Positions 1 to 8,420 of a stretch of 21,112 bases of DNA are shown one piece after another (positions within the stretch are counted from its first letter, which is position 1; each line of letters starts with the position of its first letter). The notes under the pieces are model-generated. The model had not been told where the DNA came from. It was given only the letters and a program-made list of their open reading frames with translations, and did not search any database. Source of the DNA: Azolla pinnata (lineage: Eukaryota > Streptophyta > Polypodiopsida > Salviniales > Salviniaceae). Where the stretch lies: the NCBI GenBank assembly GCA_037176905.1, contig JBBBWG010011067.1:1-21112 (forward strand). The letters run 5' to 3'. Made by a program: the position numbers and the translations under genes.

Positions 1-285
1 GCAGAACTTCTGCTTCGGTCGTGCTCTCCACGGTGAGGATGTTAGGATCATCCTCCAGAGTATCTCCGTTTGTGCGTCGTAAGGTTGTAGAAGATGAACC
101 ACATAAGTTCACCTCCTCAGTACGACTACCCTTTTGCGTAAATTTTCCGTTCTTCGCTTTAAGGGTTCGGCAGTCGGCCTTGATGTTTCCGGGTTTCCTG
201 CAATAGTTGCACGTGAGTGAACCCCTAGACTTGCTTCGGTTTCTCTTTGCGTTTGGCCCCTGCGAGGATGAACATGCAAGTTGAG
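1..285 (-). pseudogene. Ty1/copia-like gag fragment (CCHC knuckle), cut by window edge
   Basis: One minus-strand frame stays open from about 285 to the window edge. It reads a Ser/Lys/Arg-rich stretch followed by a zinc-knuckle remnant at 170-211 (C-x2-C-x4-N-x4-C), so the usual histidine is asparagine. An acidic Thr/Glu-rich tail follows. Such a knuckle with basic residues before it is typical of the nucleocapsid part of Ty1/copia Gag, which packages element RNA. The frame continues off the window, so protease and the rest of pol, if present, lie outside. Upstream it runs into the degenerate repeat array at 280-915, so the normal N-terminal gag domain is not visible. The family assignment rests on the knuckle context and the iMet primer site at 1277-1288; both are also seen in some gypsy elements. 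Confidence 0.5.
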
Positions 286-915
286 CATGAACGTAGAAGT
301 TCTGTCCGGAGTTACTTCTCCCACGAGTTGAGCATGAACGTAGAATTTCTGTCCGGAGTGAGTACGACCACGGGTGATTACGATTGCTCTGCAGTCTACC
401 CGAATTATGTCTAGCCGGATTGAACATGAACTTCACGAAAGTTCAACTCGGAGTGGTTACGGCTACGGGTGAGTACGACTGCACTGCAGTCTACCCGAAT
501 GTAGCCTAACCGAATTGAGCACGAACTTTCGGAGCGAGCCACGTCTCTACTCGTAGTGAGTGTGCACCGCGTCACCATGGTCCGAGTTGACGTCGGACCT
601 GTCGGGGGTTGAAGCTCTGCCCGAAGTGACTACGACCACGGGTGATTACGACTGCCCGGAAGTCTTCCCGAATTACGTCTAGCCGAGTTGGACACGAGCT
701 TCGTAGCGGGCCACGACTCTACTCGAAGTGGACACGAGTGCTACGACTCTGCCCGAAGTGAGTACGAATCGCGCCGGCAAAGTCCGAGTTGTCGTCGGAC
801 TTATGCTCCTAGTCCGTGTTGGGAAGACTCTTCCGAAGCGGATGTCAGCCAAAGTACTTCTACACGGTCTGGACACAAGCCACCGGCTTTGCCCGAAGTG
901 TATATGAAGCACTGT
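280..915. repeat. Degenerate tandem-repeat array, period about 93 bp
   Basis: Copies begin near 282, 325, 418, 513 and 685. Each opens with a TTGAGCATGAAC-like phrase. Several later contain CTGCAGTCTACCCGAAT or a variant, and end in CTAGCCG or CTAACCG. Spacings are 93 (325 to 418), 95 (418 to 513) and 172 bp (513 to 685). The units at 513 and 685 share an extra block resembling CGAGCCACGTCTCTACTCG, so there is a higher-order type. Copies differ by substitutions, many at CG dinucleotides. The array lies between the iMet primer site and the gag knuckle of the copia-like fragment, where gag would be expected. Confidence 0.7.
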
Positions 916-1276
916 CGAAGGAAGTACGACTGTCGAAATCGTGATCTAGTCGTACTCTGCACGAACTAGACCGCGAGAAAACGTTTTACGGTGGGTTGTC
1001 GTAAAATGGTCGTAACTTCCTGTGGATTACTCTAAAAATCAGTTCCAAATCTCTGGTTCTCTTCCTGACGTCGAGACGAATACAATGATGTGTTGTACGG
1101 TAGAAGACGTCGTCGAAAACTCTTAGTATACAAAGTCTTTGCACTCCGGTCGGAAGTTACGGATGGCCGTAACTTTGTCGAATCTTCTCTATACCGCACG
1201 TTCTTGATGTCCACACGGAGCAGAATACAGTAGGAAGTCAGCAACAGCAGATGACAGCCTACAGCGGACGAACCGC
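916..1276. other. Unassigned leader-like stretch of the copia-like fragment
   Basis: This stretch lies between the repeat array and the primer-binding site. A minus-strand frame is open from 1355 to 1032, but its translation matches no domain I recognise. It may be the untranslated leader plus the start of a decayed gag. Confidence 0.35.
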
Positions 1277-1291
1277 GCTCTGATACCAAAT
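1277..1291 (-). other. iMet-tRNA primer-binding site next to LTR end
   Basis: The minus strand reads ...CAACA, then TT, then TGGTATCAGAGC (1288 to 1277). The 12-mer is the classic plant initiator-methionine tRNA primer site, and CA followed by two bases is the usual LTR-end spacing. It marks the 3' end of a 5' LTR at 1291 for a minus-strand element running toward position 1. Only a few tens of bases of that LTR can be present before the integrase of Element 2 begins near 1343, so the LTR is truncated. Confidence 0.75.
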
Positions 1292-1331
1292 GTTGGAACA
1301 GACCGTGTTTGTTGTGATACCAAATGTTGGA
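1281..1331. repeat. Direct repeat of LTR-end/primer-site junction, 34-bp offset
   Basis: TGATACCAAATGTTGGA occurs exactly at 1281-1297 and again at 1315-1331. The repeat spans the last bases of the LTR and the first bases of the primer site on the minus strand. Only the copy at 1277-1288 keeps the full TGGTATCAGAGC. Confidence 0.85.
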
Positions 1332-1342
1332 GACGAAGATCG

Positions 1343-2251
1343 TCAGGCGGAACAAGCGCTGGCTCCCAGCAGTAATTTACGGTCCCAGTCCGTTCGATTG
1401 GCTTCCATGATTTTCCGCAAAATTGTCCGCAGAGTCTTGTTCGTACTTTCCACCAGGCCGTTCCCTTGCGGATAGTATACCGTACTCCGACGATGAACCA
1501 CTGCATAATGCTTCGTGAGGCCACGCACTACGTCGTTGACGAAATGTGCCCCTTGGTTGCTTACCAGCTCTATGGGAGATCCGTATCGACACCATATATA
1601 CTCGTATAAAAATTTAGCGATGGAAGACACTGTATTATCTCGTAAAGCTTTCGCCTCCACCCACTTCGTATAATAGTCCGTGGTGGCGAGTATATACCGA
1701 TTACCTGTTTGGGCCGCTGTAGGGTGAAATGGGCCGACAAAATGGAGGCCCCATTTCTGGAAGGGTTCGAGCGGTAGAACGGGTTGGTGCGGCATCCGCG
1801 CCGACTCCTGAGGTTGCCCTGTTCTTTGGCACAAGTCGCACTCCTTTGCGAAGAGGTATACGTCCCGCAACACCATTCGCCACCATAATCCGCTCTGCCA
1901 GACCTTCCGTGCCGTAAGTTGACCTGCCTACTGCCCACCATCCATTCCAATGTGGCATTCCTGCAACATCTCCTCTTGCTCGTCCTTCCGTAGCACTCGC
2001 CTCCAAACTCCATCCGCGGACTTGTGGTACAAGTTGTTGTTCATCAGACTAAAGGCATGGCTGCGTACTCCCAGCCGTTTCTGTTTCACTTTCGACAGTT
2101 CTTCCGGAGGAACACCGTGACTTAGAAAATATACAATGTCCATGAGCCACTTGTCCGGGTCGTCCCTTGGCCCGACTTCTGGTGTCACCGTCATTACCCC
2201 GGTGTCCGGGAAGTTGTCCGCCACCCCTGTAGGCGCTTCTCCAGATTCCAG
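1343..2251 (-). pseudogene. Element 2 integrase (zinc-binding region and catalytic core), truncated
   Basis: This part would insert element cDNA into host DNA. One frame runs from the RNase H/integrase linker (2224) through a partial zinc-binding region (CDLC at residues 13-16 of the open stretch starting at 1876) into the catalytic core. An in-frame stop sits at 1928-1930. The first catalytic Asp is replaced (GLHFVGPF, His45 of that stretch). The second is Asn (SNQGAHF, Asn107). The Glu of GLVEST (143) survives, with the expected 35 residues between Asn107 and Glu143. Two of three acidic residues are therefore lost and the enzyme cannot be active. Similarity ends just after TDWDRKL, where the frame enters unrelated sequence, so the C-terminal domain is missing. 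Confidence 0.85.
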
Positions 2252-2607
2252 TCACGAGAGGTAATCGGCCACAACATGTTGAGCACCGGGTCGGTGGACT
2301 ATATCAAACTCGTACTCCTGCAAGAGCAGAGCCCACCGAGCCAGCTTGCCGGTCAACGATGCCTTCGACACAAGGTACACTAGTGCCGAATGATCTACGT
2401 GGAAGCTGAACCGCTTACCCAGTAGATAATGACGAACTTTCGTCACACTGTAGATCATTTCGAGAGCTTGCCGCTTTGTTGTCAAATAATTCCTCTCCAC
2501 CTTTGATAGTTGTCGGCTCGCATACTAGACTAATCGGAACCATTTATTTTCGTACTTCTGCATCAGTACGTTGCCGATCGCTATGTCTGATGTGCCCACA
2601 AAGACGT
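2252..2607 (-). pseudogene. Element 2 RNase H, C-terminal part
   Basis: This is the RNase H domain that degrades the RNA strand of RNA:DNA hybrids, right of the Element 1 insertion in transcription order. The frame begins at the target duplication (2604-2607), passes the first-strand motif with TSDIAIG, meets a TAG in a segment rich in aromatic residues (about 2523), then continues through RQAL, the FHVDHSALVYL motif and a terminal ADYLS, stopping at 2252. The first catalytic acidic residue position reads GTSD, so the Asp usual two residues earlier is Gly. The N-terminal part of the same domain is at 8221-8420. The two halves fit in frame if Element 1 and one ACGT are ignored. Confidence 0.85.
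2604..2607. repeat. Target-site duplication ACGT, left copy
   Basis: ACGT lies immediately outside the TGTC terminus at 2608 and matches 8221-8224. It falls within a codon run of Element 2's RNase H. Confidence 0.8.
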
Positions 2608-3016
2608 TGTCGCATTATTCCATGCGTGCGTGTAGAAGGGTGGGACCATGGGGGACCTGGACCGAGGAATAACTGAACAGACGGAGGAGCAGCATAGAGA
2701 ACTTGCAGGAGAGGACGAATAGCAAGCGTGAAGGTAAGTTAGATTATCACGAAATCCCGGAAATACATGAATATCCGAAATCCACGAAATTCCGGAAATA
2801 CACGAAGTCCACGAAACGCACGAAACTCACGAAACTTACGAAACTCCGAAAATCCGAACTCTACGAATTCCACGAAAATACACGAAATACGGAAGACAGC
2901 GGGATGGAGTTCTACCGGGAGCACCCAGGCTTCCCACGGAGAAACCTAGTGAGCAAGAAGAGAAGGTTCTGGCCCCAACTCGGCATCACTTCGTTCACCT
3001 CAAAACCAACCCAGTT
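2608..3016 (-). repeat. Element 1 3' LTR, start deleted
   Basis: This aligns with 7608-8016 of the 5' LTR. It ends (minus strand) in GACA at 2608. The U3 start, including the TATA box seen in the other copy, is missing. The break is at the 7-mer CCCAGTT (3010-3016), shared by the LTR (8010-8016) and the integrase gene. Relative to the 5' copy it carries an extra roughly 24-bp stretch of CGAAA repeats near 2838 and lacks a roughly 29-bp stretch near 2936. Confidence 0.9.
2742..2892. repeat. CGAAA-rich short tandem repeats inside the LTR
   Basis: About 15 copies of a loose 8-12-bp motif built on (T)CCACGAAA or ACACGAAA run through this stretch. The matching stretch of the 5' LTR is 7742-7868, where fewer units remain. 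Copy number therefore differs between the LTRs of one element. Confidence 0.75.
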
Positions 3017-3810
3017 ACCGAAATGTGCGTAGTTCGGTCCGCCCACAACGCATAGGGTAAGAACCGTGGCCAGTTCCCAACTTGGCCTCCACACGCCCAT
3101 ACCAACTCTTTGACGATCGGCCTGTGTCCGCATTCCACCTTCCCGTTAGCCTCTGGATTGTACGCCGTGGTGAGCGAGAGTTTAACCCCTAGCCGGTCAA
3201 ACAACTCTTCAGCCTCTTGCGCGTCCAATTCTCCGTGGTCGGCCATGATCTTACCTACGCACCCGTACCGGCATACCACTTCCTCTATGAGAAATCGGCA
3301 CACACCCGCGGTCGTCTTGTTCTGCAACGCTCGGCCTTCCACCTGGTTCGTCAGGTCCTCCCGAGCCAGCGCCAGATGCCGCATCTACCCTACTCCCAAC
3401 GACATCGTTACTAGATCCACCATCCACTTGAAGTGGACGGTCGGAGGGTAGGTTGGGTGAAGCTCGTCCCGATGTCCGACCATGGAGTGCATCTGACAGC
3501 TTTCGCAAGTCGTCACGAACCCATGCACGTCCCGGTACAATTCTGGCCACCAGTACTTTCCGTTCAGCTTCTCGAACGTGGCCCACGTCCCGCGGTGTCC
3601 GGCCCAGGGACTCTCGTGGTATGCCGCCAACAACTCTTCCCGTTTCTCTTTCTTCGCCACCACTTGGAGCGGGACGCCATTTCTCTTCTTCGGGTGCTTC
3701 CATATGCGCCCGTCCCGTAGAAAGAACCAGCACGCTTTCTTCTAAATCCGGTTGGTTTCTTCCCTCGTCCATGCTGCTGGCAGTGTCATCGTCTTCAGGA
3801 ACCTTCCAAT
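3010..3810 (-). pseudogene. Element 1 integrase, C-terminal domain deleted
   Basis: This follows RNase H in the same frame. After a linker with stops at 3811-3813 and near 3742, it shows an H-x-H/C-x2-C zinc-binding N-terminus (AYHESPWAGH and CESC, around 3500-3620). The catalytic core follows, with the first Asp in WMVDLVTM, the second in MADHGELD and the Glu in NGKVECGH, so all three acidic residues are kept. A stop at 3385 splits the core. Similarity ends at SVTG near 3010, where the frame runs into LTR sequence and stops at 2995. The missing C-terminal domain and polypurine tract are explained by the microhomology deletion at the LTR border. Confidence 0.88.
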
Positions 3811-4386
3811 CTAGAGCCACTCCCTGTCGTACTCGCTCTCGTCGAATTCATTAAGTGTCGGAGTACTCCCCCTTCCTGTTGTCAAGTGAGCCGCCTCGAA
3901 GAAGTCCACGCCGACTTCCTCGTCCTCCGAAACCATGCCGCCCTCGTCATTGAACCTCGCCCTCGAAAGCATGTCGGCCATGGCGTTGTCTTTCCTGAAG
4001 GTGTGCCGTATCTCCGGATTCAGGGATTTAATGTACGCGATCCACCGGAGCATAGCCAGGTCCAGCGTCGAGCATTCGGAAACCATACCGAGAATCGGTA
4101 GGCAGTCCGTCTCTACTATCACTTCCGTCCCGATCAGGTGATCTCTATCGGCCTTCACTGCCGAAACGATACCCCAGAGTTCGCGTTTAACCTGTGTGTA
4201 TCCTTGCTGTTTCTCACTGAGTACCTTTGCACCGAACCCGATGGGGAACCTCGCGCCATTCTCGTCCTCTTGGTTGATCACCCATCCGATTCTGGTCGGA
4301 CTCGTGTCTACAGTTACGTAAATAGGAACGCCTTTACCGTAGATCCCTTTCCGGAGTGCTGGTGCCACAACTAGCGCTTCCTTCAT
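3811..4386 (-). pseudogene. Element 1 RNase H
   Basis: This 191-residue open stretch carries the RNase H fold features: TVDTSPTRIGW (first Asp), KRELWGI (Glu), VETDCLPI (second Asp) and a closing DNAMADMLSRA. The domain itself looks catalytically complete. It joins RT by a frame change near 4386 and runs toward integrase with a TAG at 3811-3813. An acidic spacer (EDEEVG) separates the RNase H motifs from integrase. The sequence style (FGAKVLSEKQQGY, a long WIAYIKS segment) differs from the common angiosperm CRM, Tekay, Reina and Athila RNase H domains as I know them. Confidence 0.85.
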
Positions 4387-6070
4387 CTTTCAGACTGACT
4401 CCGTTCCGTGTGTTCTTCTCTCCACTCGAATTTGCGCCCTTTCTTCAGCAGCCCATAGAGCGGTTCCGCGACGTGGGCGTAGTGCGGAATCCATATGTGG
4501 TAGAACGCACATGCTCCCATGAATCTCCGGACTTCCGTTACCATCTTGCAGTCTTGCTTCAGCGCGGAGATGACCTCTACCTTGGTCGGAGATGGTTTCC
4601 GACCGTACAACCCGCATAGGTGTCCGACGACCATGATCTCCGATTGCCCGAAAGCCGATTTTCCCCAGAGAAGGTGAGCCTCACGTCTTCTAGTCTTTGC
4701 AACACCTTCTCACAGTCGTCTACGTGGGCCACCACGAATTTCCGGCATCCATCCAGTCCGATCGTCTCGTCCCTTTCTTCCACCGTGCATCCTTTGATCG
4801 GGATGTCGTCTAGGAACGACATCGTGATGTCCGGGATACAATCCCTTAGCACCTTGTTCATTGCGTTCACCATGTGGGCCACCGAGTTCGTCCCTCCTTG
4901 CGAGAGGGTACACATCCGTACTAGGCCGAGAGGAGTCCGCATCGTCGTAATGTCCCTGCTTTCCACGCCTAGTTGGAATTGGTCGTATCCCGAGTACATA
5001 TCACCAATCGAGTAGATTGACCTTCCGGTGAAGGCCTCTGCGAACTCATCTATGGTTGGTCCGATTCCAGCGTTTCGAATAGTCACCTTGTTGACCGGTT
5101 GCAGGTCTTGAATGAAGCGCAGTGTGCCGTTCTTCTTGGGCACGGTAAACCACCGATTTGAATACGGGGCACTCGACGGTTCGAGGATGCCCATCTCCAC
5201 CTTCTGCTTCAGCAGCTCCATCAGCTTCGGGATGTGAGCTCTGGGTACCGGAATTGGTTTAAGATTCCACGGCATATGAGGTACCGTGAAGATCACAATT
5301 GGCTCCACGATTGTTGGGTCCACGCACCCGATCTCCTTCGGCGAGAATGCGAAGGCCTTTCCGTGCCTTCCAAGCATCCTCCGAAATCGGTCCTCCTCTG
5401 CCGGCAGTAGGAAGCCACCCCCACCGACCTTGAGCTCTCGTAGCGTTATGTTGGTGAACTTGTGTCCTATGCCGGCCGGATCCCGTAAACTAGGGTCCGA
5501 CGCGACCCCTTTCATCCGTAACCCACTGCCCTTCGGCAAGGGTGCCGCGACTGGCCTCACCTTCCGGTCCACAGTCTTGTACTTTGTACTCACTCGGGCC
5601 GTTCGATCGGACTCGAGTCTACTACCGAAGTCGGCGATGACTTTGTACATTCTTTCCGAACATACCGGAATGGTTCGGTCTTCACTGAGGCCTTCTTCGA
5701 ACACTTCCCATAACTTCCCCAAGGTGTCGTCGAAAGAGACCGCCTCCACGGCTTCGTTGATTTCTTCTCTAGGGCCGAGGGCTCCGCATGCCCTAAGTCG
5801 TTTCTCCCCCCTTCTTTTGTCCCGGCCACCGACGCCGGTTATCATACCACCTACGCTGTCGGAGAACCAAAACTTCCTACCTATAATACATGTCTTTCTC
5901 CCTATTGTACACCTGTGGGGTTCTTCCAGGGTGTCCGGACTATCATGGCCCCACGCCTTGATAGCCCTCTCTAAAAATCCCCTCGGCTTTCGCCGCCAAG
6001 GGTCTCTCGGCTTCGTTCGTGGTTCGGACGCACCATCAAGAACTGGACCGAGTGACGCCCATCCTAGCTC
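4383..6070 (-). pseudogene. Element 1 reverse transcriptase with long N-terminal linker
   Basis: About 490 codons are open from near 6070 to near 4640. A frame change then leads to the thumb segment (4383-4634). The first roughly 250 residues form a basic linker between protease and RT. RT motifs follow: LRFIQDLQPVN, YSIGDMYSGYDQ with the first catalytic Asp, TLSQGGTNSVAHM in place of the usual F-G-L-x-N-A-P block, and FLDD at 4805-4816 where most gypsy elements have YLDD or FLDD/FIDD. The catalytic Asp pair is intact. Upstream of 6070 the same frame is only the shadow of the protease gene. The unusual motif B and the length of the linker suggest a lineage outside the familiar angiosperm clades. 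The frameshift makes the copy defective. Confidence 0.87.
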
Positions 6071-6993
6071 TTGATTCTTGCATACGCCGAGCCGTTGTCC
6101 AGCACCTTCGTCTCCATTCGTGCCGCCGTGATGTACGGTTCTCCGAGTATAATTGGATACGAGGACGTCTCCTGTACGAAGAAGTGCTGATCGATCTCGA
6201 CATTGCCGATTTTCACTCGTACATTCGGGCAAGCTCCGTGTAGTTCCTCCGTGGCGTGCGTTACTGCTCGTATCTTCCACCTGTGCTTGGTGTTGATCGG
6301 CCACTTACCCTTCTTATAGAAGTCCATGGACATCAGGTTGATCTCCGAGCCGTGGTCTACCAACGCCACCACCGGCTCCTGGACATCCCCGATCCGTACA
6401 GGGGTTTCTGTCGTGGCTCTAGCCCAATGCATCCTTGAATAGTGGCTTTCCGCCAACTCGTCCCCTACGGCCATGTCTTCTAGGTACGTCGTCCGCACCT
6501 CTACCGGCTTCTCCGGCTCCGGCTCCGTTAAAAGCCTGTTTCGCTTCACCAAGTCTACGATGGAGTCGTGGACCTCCTTCTTGGCGATTCCGAGCACCTC
6601 CCTCAGCGACAACTCCACTCTGCTGTTGAGGATCCGTTCTTCAAGGACCTTTCGTATGTCCGTGGTCCTTTCGATTTCTGTGCTCATTCGGTAGCCGGCC
6701 TTCTTTGCTTTTTCCTGCGTGCCGGAAGTACCGGCGTCGTTCTGTTTCTCTCCGAATCGGGTCTCGTAGCGTTTTGAGGGTCCAGCCCGTCCGGTTTTTC
6801 CCGCGCGCTTCTCTTCTAGCTGAACCTCGTAGTTCTGGTTGGCAGCTTCTACGAAGCCCGTCTTCTCCTCGACCGGGTCGTTCCACCCGGTTACTTCTCG
6901 GACACGCCTGTCCGCGCGGTCCGCTTCCTCTTTCTTCAGCCGTACTCCGACGAGGCCTTCAAACGTCGACGGCCAGAACTCGGAGTCTTTCAT
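6064..6993 (-). pseudogene. Element 1 gag C-terminus and aspartic protease
   Basis: This 309-codon open stretch begins with a charged region (residues 1-160, rich in Lys, Glu and Arg) and ends in a retropepsin-like domain (about 200-290). The active-site loop reads ALVDHGSEIN (DHGS at residues 213-216, nt 6346-6357) instead of the usual D-S/T-G. The second hallmark, an Ile-Ile-Leu-Gly block (about 281-284), is present. Such a protease would cut the polyprotein. The His in place of Ser/Thr is either a family trait or a mutation. No CCHC zinc knuckle is visible here or in the preceding gag. It overlaps the end of gag by 4 bp in another frame and is followed by the RT frame. Confidence 0.8.
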
Positions 6994-7562
6994 CTTCCGG
7001 ATTTCCTCGCCTCCGACCTAGATTCCCACCGATGCCGAGTAGTGCCCACTTTCTCCCAGTCTCTTACATCCACTGATTTGACGAACAATAGGACACGATT
7101 TGTATCCAGCACGGCCCAGTCCAGGGCCGAAAGGCGCGCGAAGCGTTCTTTAAACTCCCGGAAGAACACTGACGCACTTCTCCCATTCCCGGGTGTCTCC
7201 ACCCATTCCATAAAGTCCCGCTTCGATAGCCGAAGCGCATCATCAAGCTCGTACTTCTCGAGGAGTCGACCTTCGAACTCCTCCTAGGTCCGGCTCTCAG
7301 CCTGCATCTCGAGCACCTCTGCGTGGATGCTCGGCATCGCCACTCGAGGGAATCCGGCCAGCCGCCTTTCTTCCGGAATGTCCCTCATCACCATTTCGGC
7401 TCGGTAGGCCTCCAGATAGCTTGTGGCGTCCTTCCCACCGAAACAGCCTATCGTGCCAATGACAGCCTCAATAGCCTTGTCGAGGACACCTGCGCCTTCG
7501 CGCGCACTCACTATCCAGTCCACTGCCGAAGGCATGGCTTCTGCGAGATCTGATCCCCTCAT
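6990..7562 (-). pseudogene. Element 1 gag, N-terminal part
   Basis: Two open stretches in one frame (7562-7284 and 7211-6990) are separated by a TAG at 7284-7286. The first has an ATG at 7562, 46 bp after the 5' LTR end, and a capsid-like pattern (SAVDWIVSAREGAG... SYLEAYRAEM). The second reads RSASVFFREFKERFARL, a typical helical gag segment. Gag would form the virus-like particle. The frame ends at 6990, where the protease frame has already opened at 6993, so a shift of frame is needed. I infer gag from position and helical pattern. Confidence 0.7.
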
Positions 7563-7587
7563 CTTCCTATTCCTCTGCCGCCCTATT

Positions 7588-7606
7588 CACGTCGCGTTCA
7601 CCAAAT
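7588..7606 (-). other. Element 1 primer-binding-site candidate (tRNA not identified)
   Basis: Just after the LTR end (7608) the minus strand reads TA TTTGGTGAACGCGACGTG. TGG at this spacing is where a tRNA 3' CCA would pair. The following bases do not match the 3' end of plant tRNAs I know, including iMet. I also saw no complement in the expected R region that would support Tf1-style self-priming. Confidence 0.5.
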
Positions 7607-7607
7607 A

Positions 7608-8220
7608 TGTCACGTTATTCCACGCGTGCACGTAGAAGGGCGGGAACACGGGGGACCTGGACCGAGGAATAACTGAACAGACGGAGGAGCCACACAGAGA
7701 ACTTGCAAGAGAGGACGAATAGCAAGCGCGAAGGTAGGTTAGATTATCACGAAATCCCGGAAATACACGAATATCCGAAATCCACGAAATTCTGGAAATA
7801 CACGAAGTCCACGAAACGCACGAAACTCACGAAACTCTACGAATTCCACGAAAATACACGAAATACCGAAGAAAGCGGGATGGAGTTCTGCCGGGAGCAC
7901 CCGGGCTTCCAGCGGAGCAGATGGAGCCTTCCGAGTCTGAGAAACCTAGCGAGCGAGAAGAGAAGGTTCTGGCTGCAAATCGGGAGCACTTCGTTTCCCT
8001 GAAAAACCCCCCAGTTTGCTCACCAGACCTCCCCCTTTTATAGCCCAAGGAGGGAGGCCATTACAACCGGCCACATCATCCCTTTAATGATGCTTTCACA
8101 TCGGCCGACCTAGCCTAGACTCCATTCATATCAGCCGACCTACTCAGTAGCCCTAGATTCCTTCCTGTCAACCGACCCCTTTTTCGCCGATTCCGCCTAG
8201 GGACGGTTTTTTCCAGGACA
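7608..8220 (-). repeat. Element 1 5' LTR (613 bp)
   Basis: It begins TGTCCTGGAAAA (8220) and ends ACGTGACA (7608) on the minus strand, with TGTC/GACA inverted ends. The 409 bp at 7608-8016 match the 3' LTR copy at 2608-3016. A TATA box lies at 8036-8042, placing U3 at about 8220-8010. The CGAAA repeats at 7742-7868 fall in the transcribed part. Confidence 0.92.
8036..8042 (-). promoter_or_regulatory. TATA box of Element 1 LTR
   Basis: The minus strand reads CTATAAAAGGGGGAGG (8043-8028), a strong TATA consensus about 178 bp into the LTR. It is absent from the truncated 3' LTR. Confidence 0.7.
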
Positions 8221-8224
8221 ACGT
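8221..8224. repeat. Target-site duplication ACGT, right copy
   Basis: It lies directly outside the TGTC start of the 5' LTR and matches 2604-2607. Confidence 0.8.
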
Positions 8225-8420
8225 GGAACTCCCGTTCCAAGTCCAGGGGTTGTACCACTGGAGTGCGGGTCAGCAAGAGTTTTAAGGCTGCGAAAGCCTT
8301 GTCATCCTCTTCAGTCCACGTGAACGGTTCCCTATGAACCGCCGCGTGAAGGGGCGTGGTAAAATTCGCCAAATGGCGAATCATCTGACTATGCCACCGA
8401 ATTTGCCCCAAGAATCGGCT
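8221..8420 (-). pseudogene. Element 2 RT thumb/RNase H start, interrupted by Element 1
   Basis: It continues RT in the same frame after a stop at 8421-8423. It reads GQIRWHSQMIRHLANF and PFTWTEEDDKAFAALK, the connection segment before RNase H, and reaches the RNase H start (REFHV) at the ACGT duplication. Beyond 8220 the frame runs into Element 1's LTR. The domain resumes at 2607. Confidence 0.87.

Larger units (their letters stand above)
2608..8220 (-). mobile_element. Element 1: Ty3/gypsy LTR retrotransposon nested in Element 2
   Basis: Both ends are visible. On the minus strand the 5' LTR starts TGTCCTGG at 8220 and ends ACGTGACA at 7608. The 3' LTR ends GCGACA at 2608. Flanking bases are ACGT on both sides (2604-2607 and 8221-8224), a 4-bp target duplication. 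Internal order is gag (7562-6990), protease (6993-6064), RT (6070-4383), RNase H (4386-3811), integrase (3810-3010), the gypsy order. The start of the 3' LTR and the end of integrase are deleted. The two LTR copies differ at roughly 16 of the first 230 aligned bases, mostly transitions, so the insertion is not recent. Stops and frame changes make it non-functional. Confidence 0.93.

Noticed and set aside
280..915. CRISPR-like or centromeric satellite
   Set aside because: Units are too long and too degenerate for CRISPR; no evidence in this window for a large satellite block.
2742..2892. CRISPR-like array
   Set aside because: Units are 8-12 bp with no spacers, inside an LTR, and the surroundings are eukaryotic retroelements.
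3251..3820. 189-codon minus-strand open frame
   Set aside because: Frame-shifted shadow of the Element 1 integrase; the true frame carries the zinc-binding and D-D-E motifs.
5286..6074. 262-codon plus-strand open frame
   Set aside because: It is antisense to the Element 1 protease/RT linker, whose minus-strand frame carries recognisable retroelement order; no domain in the antisense translation.
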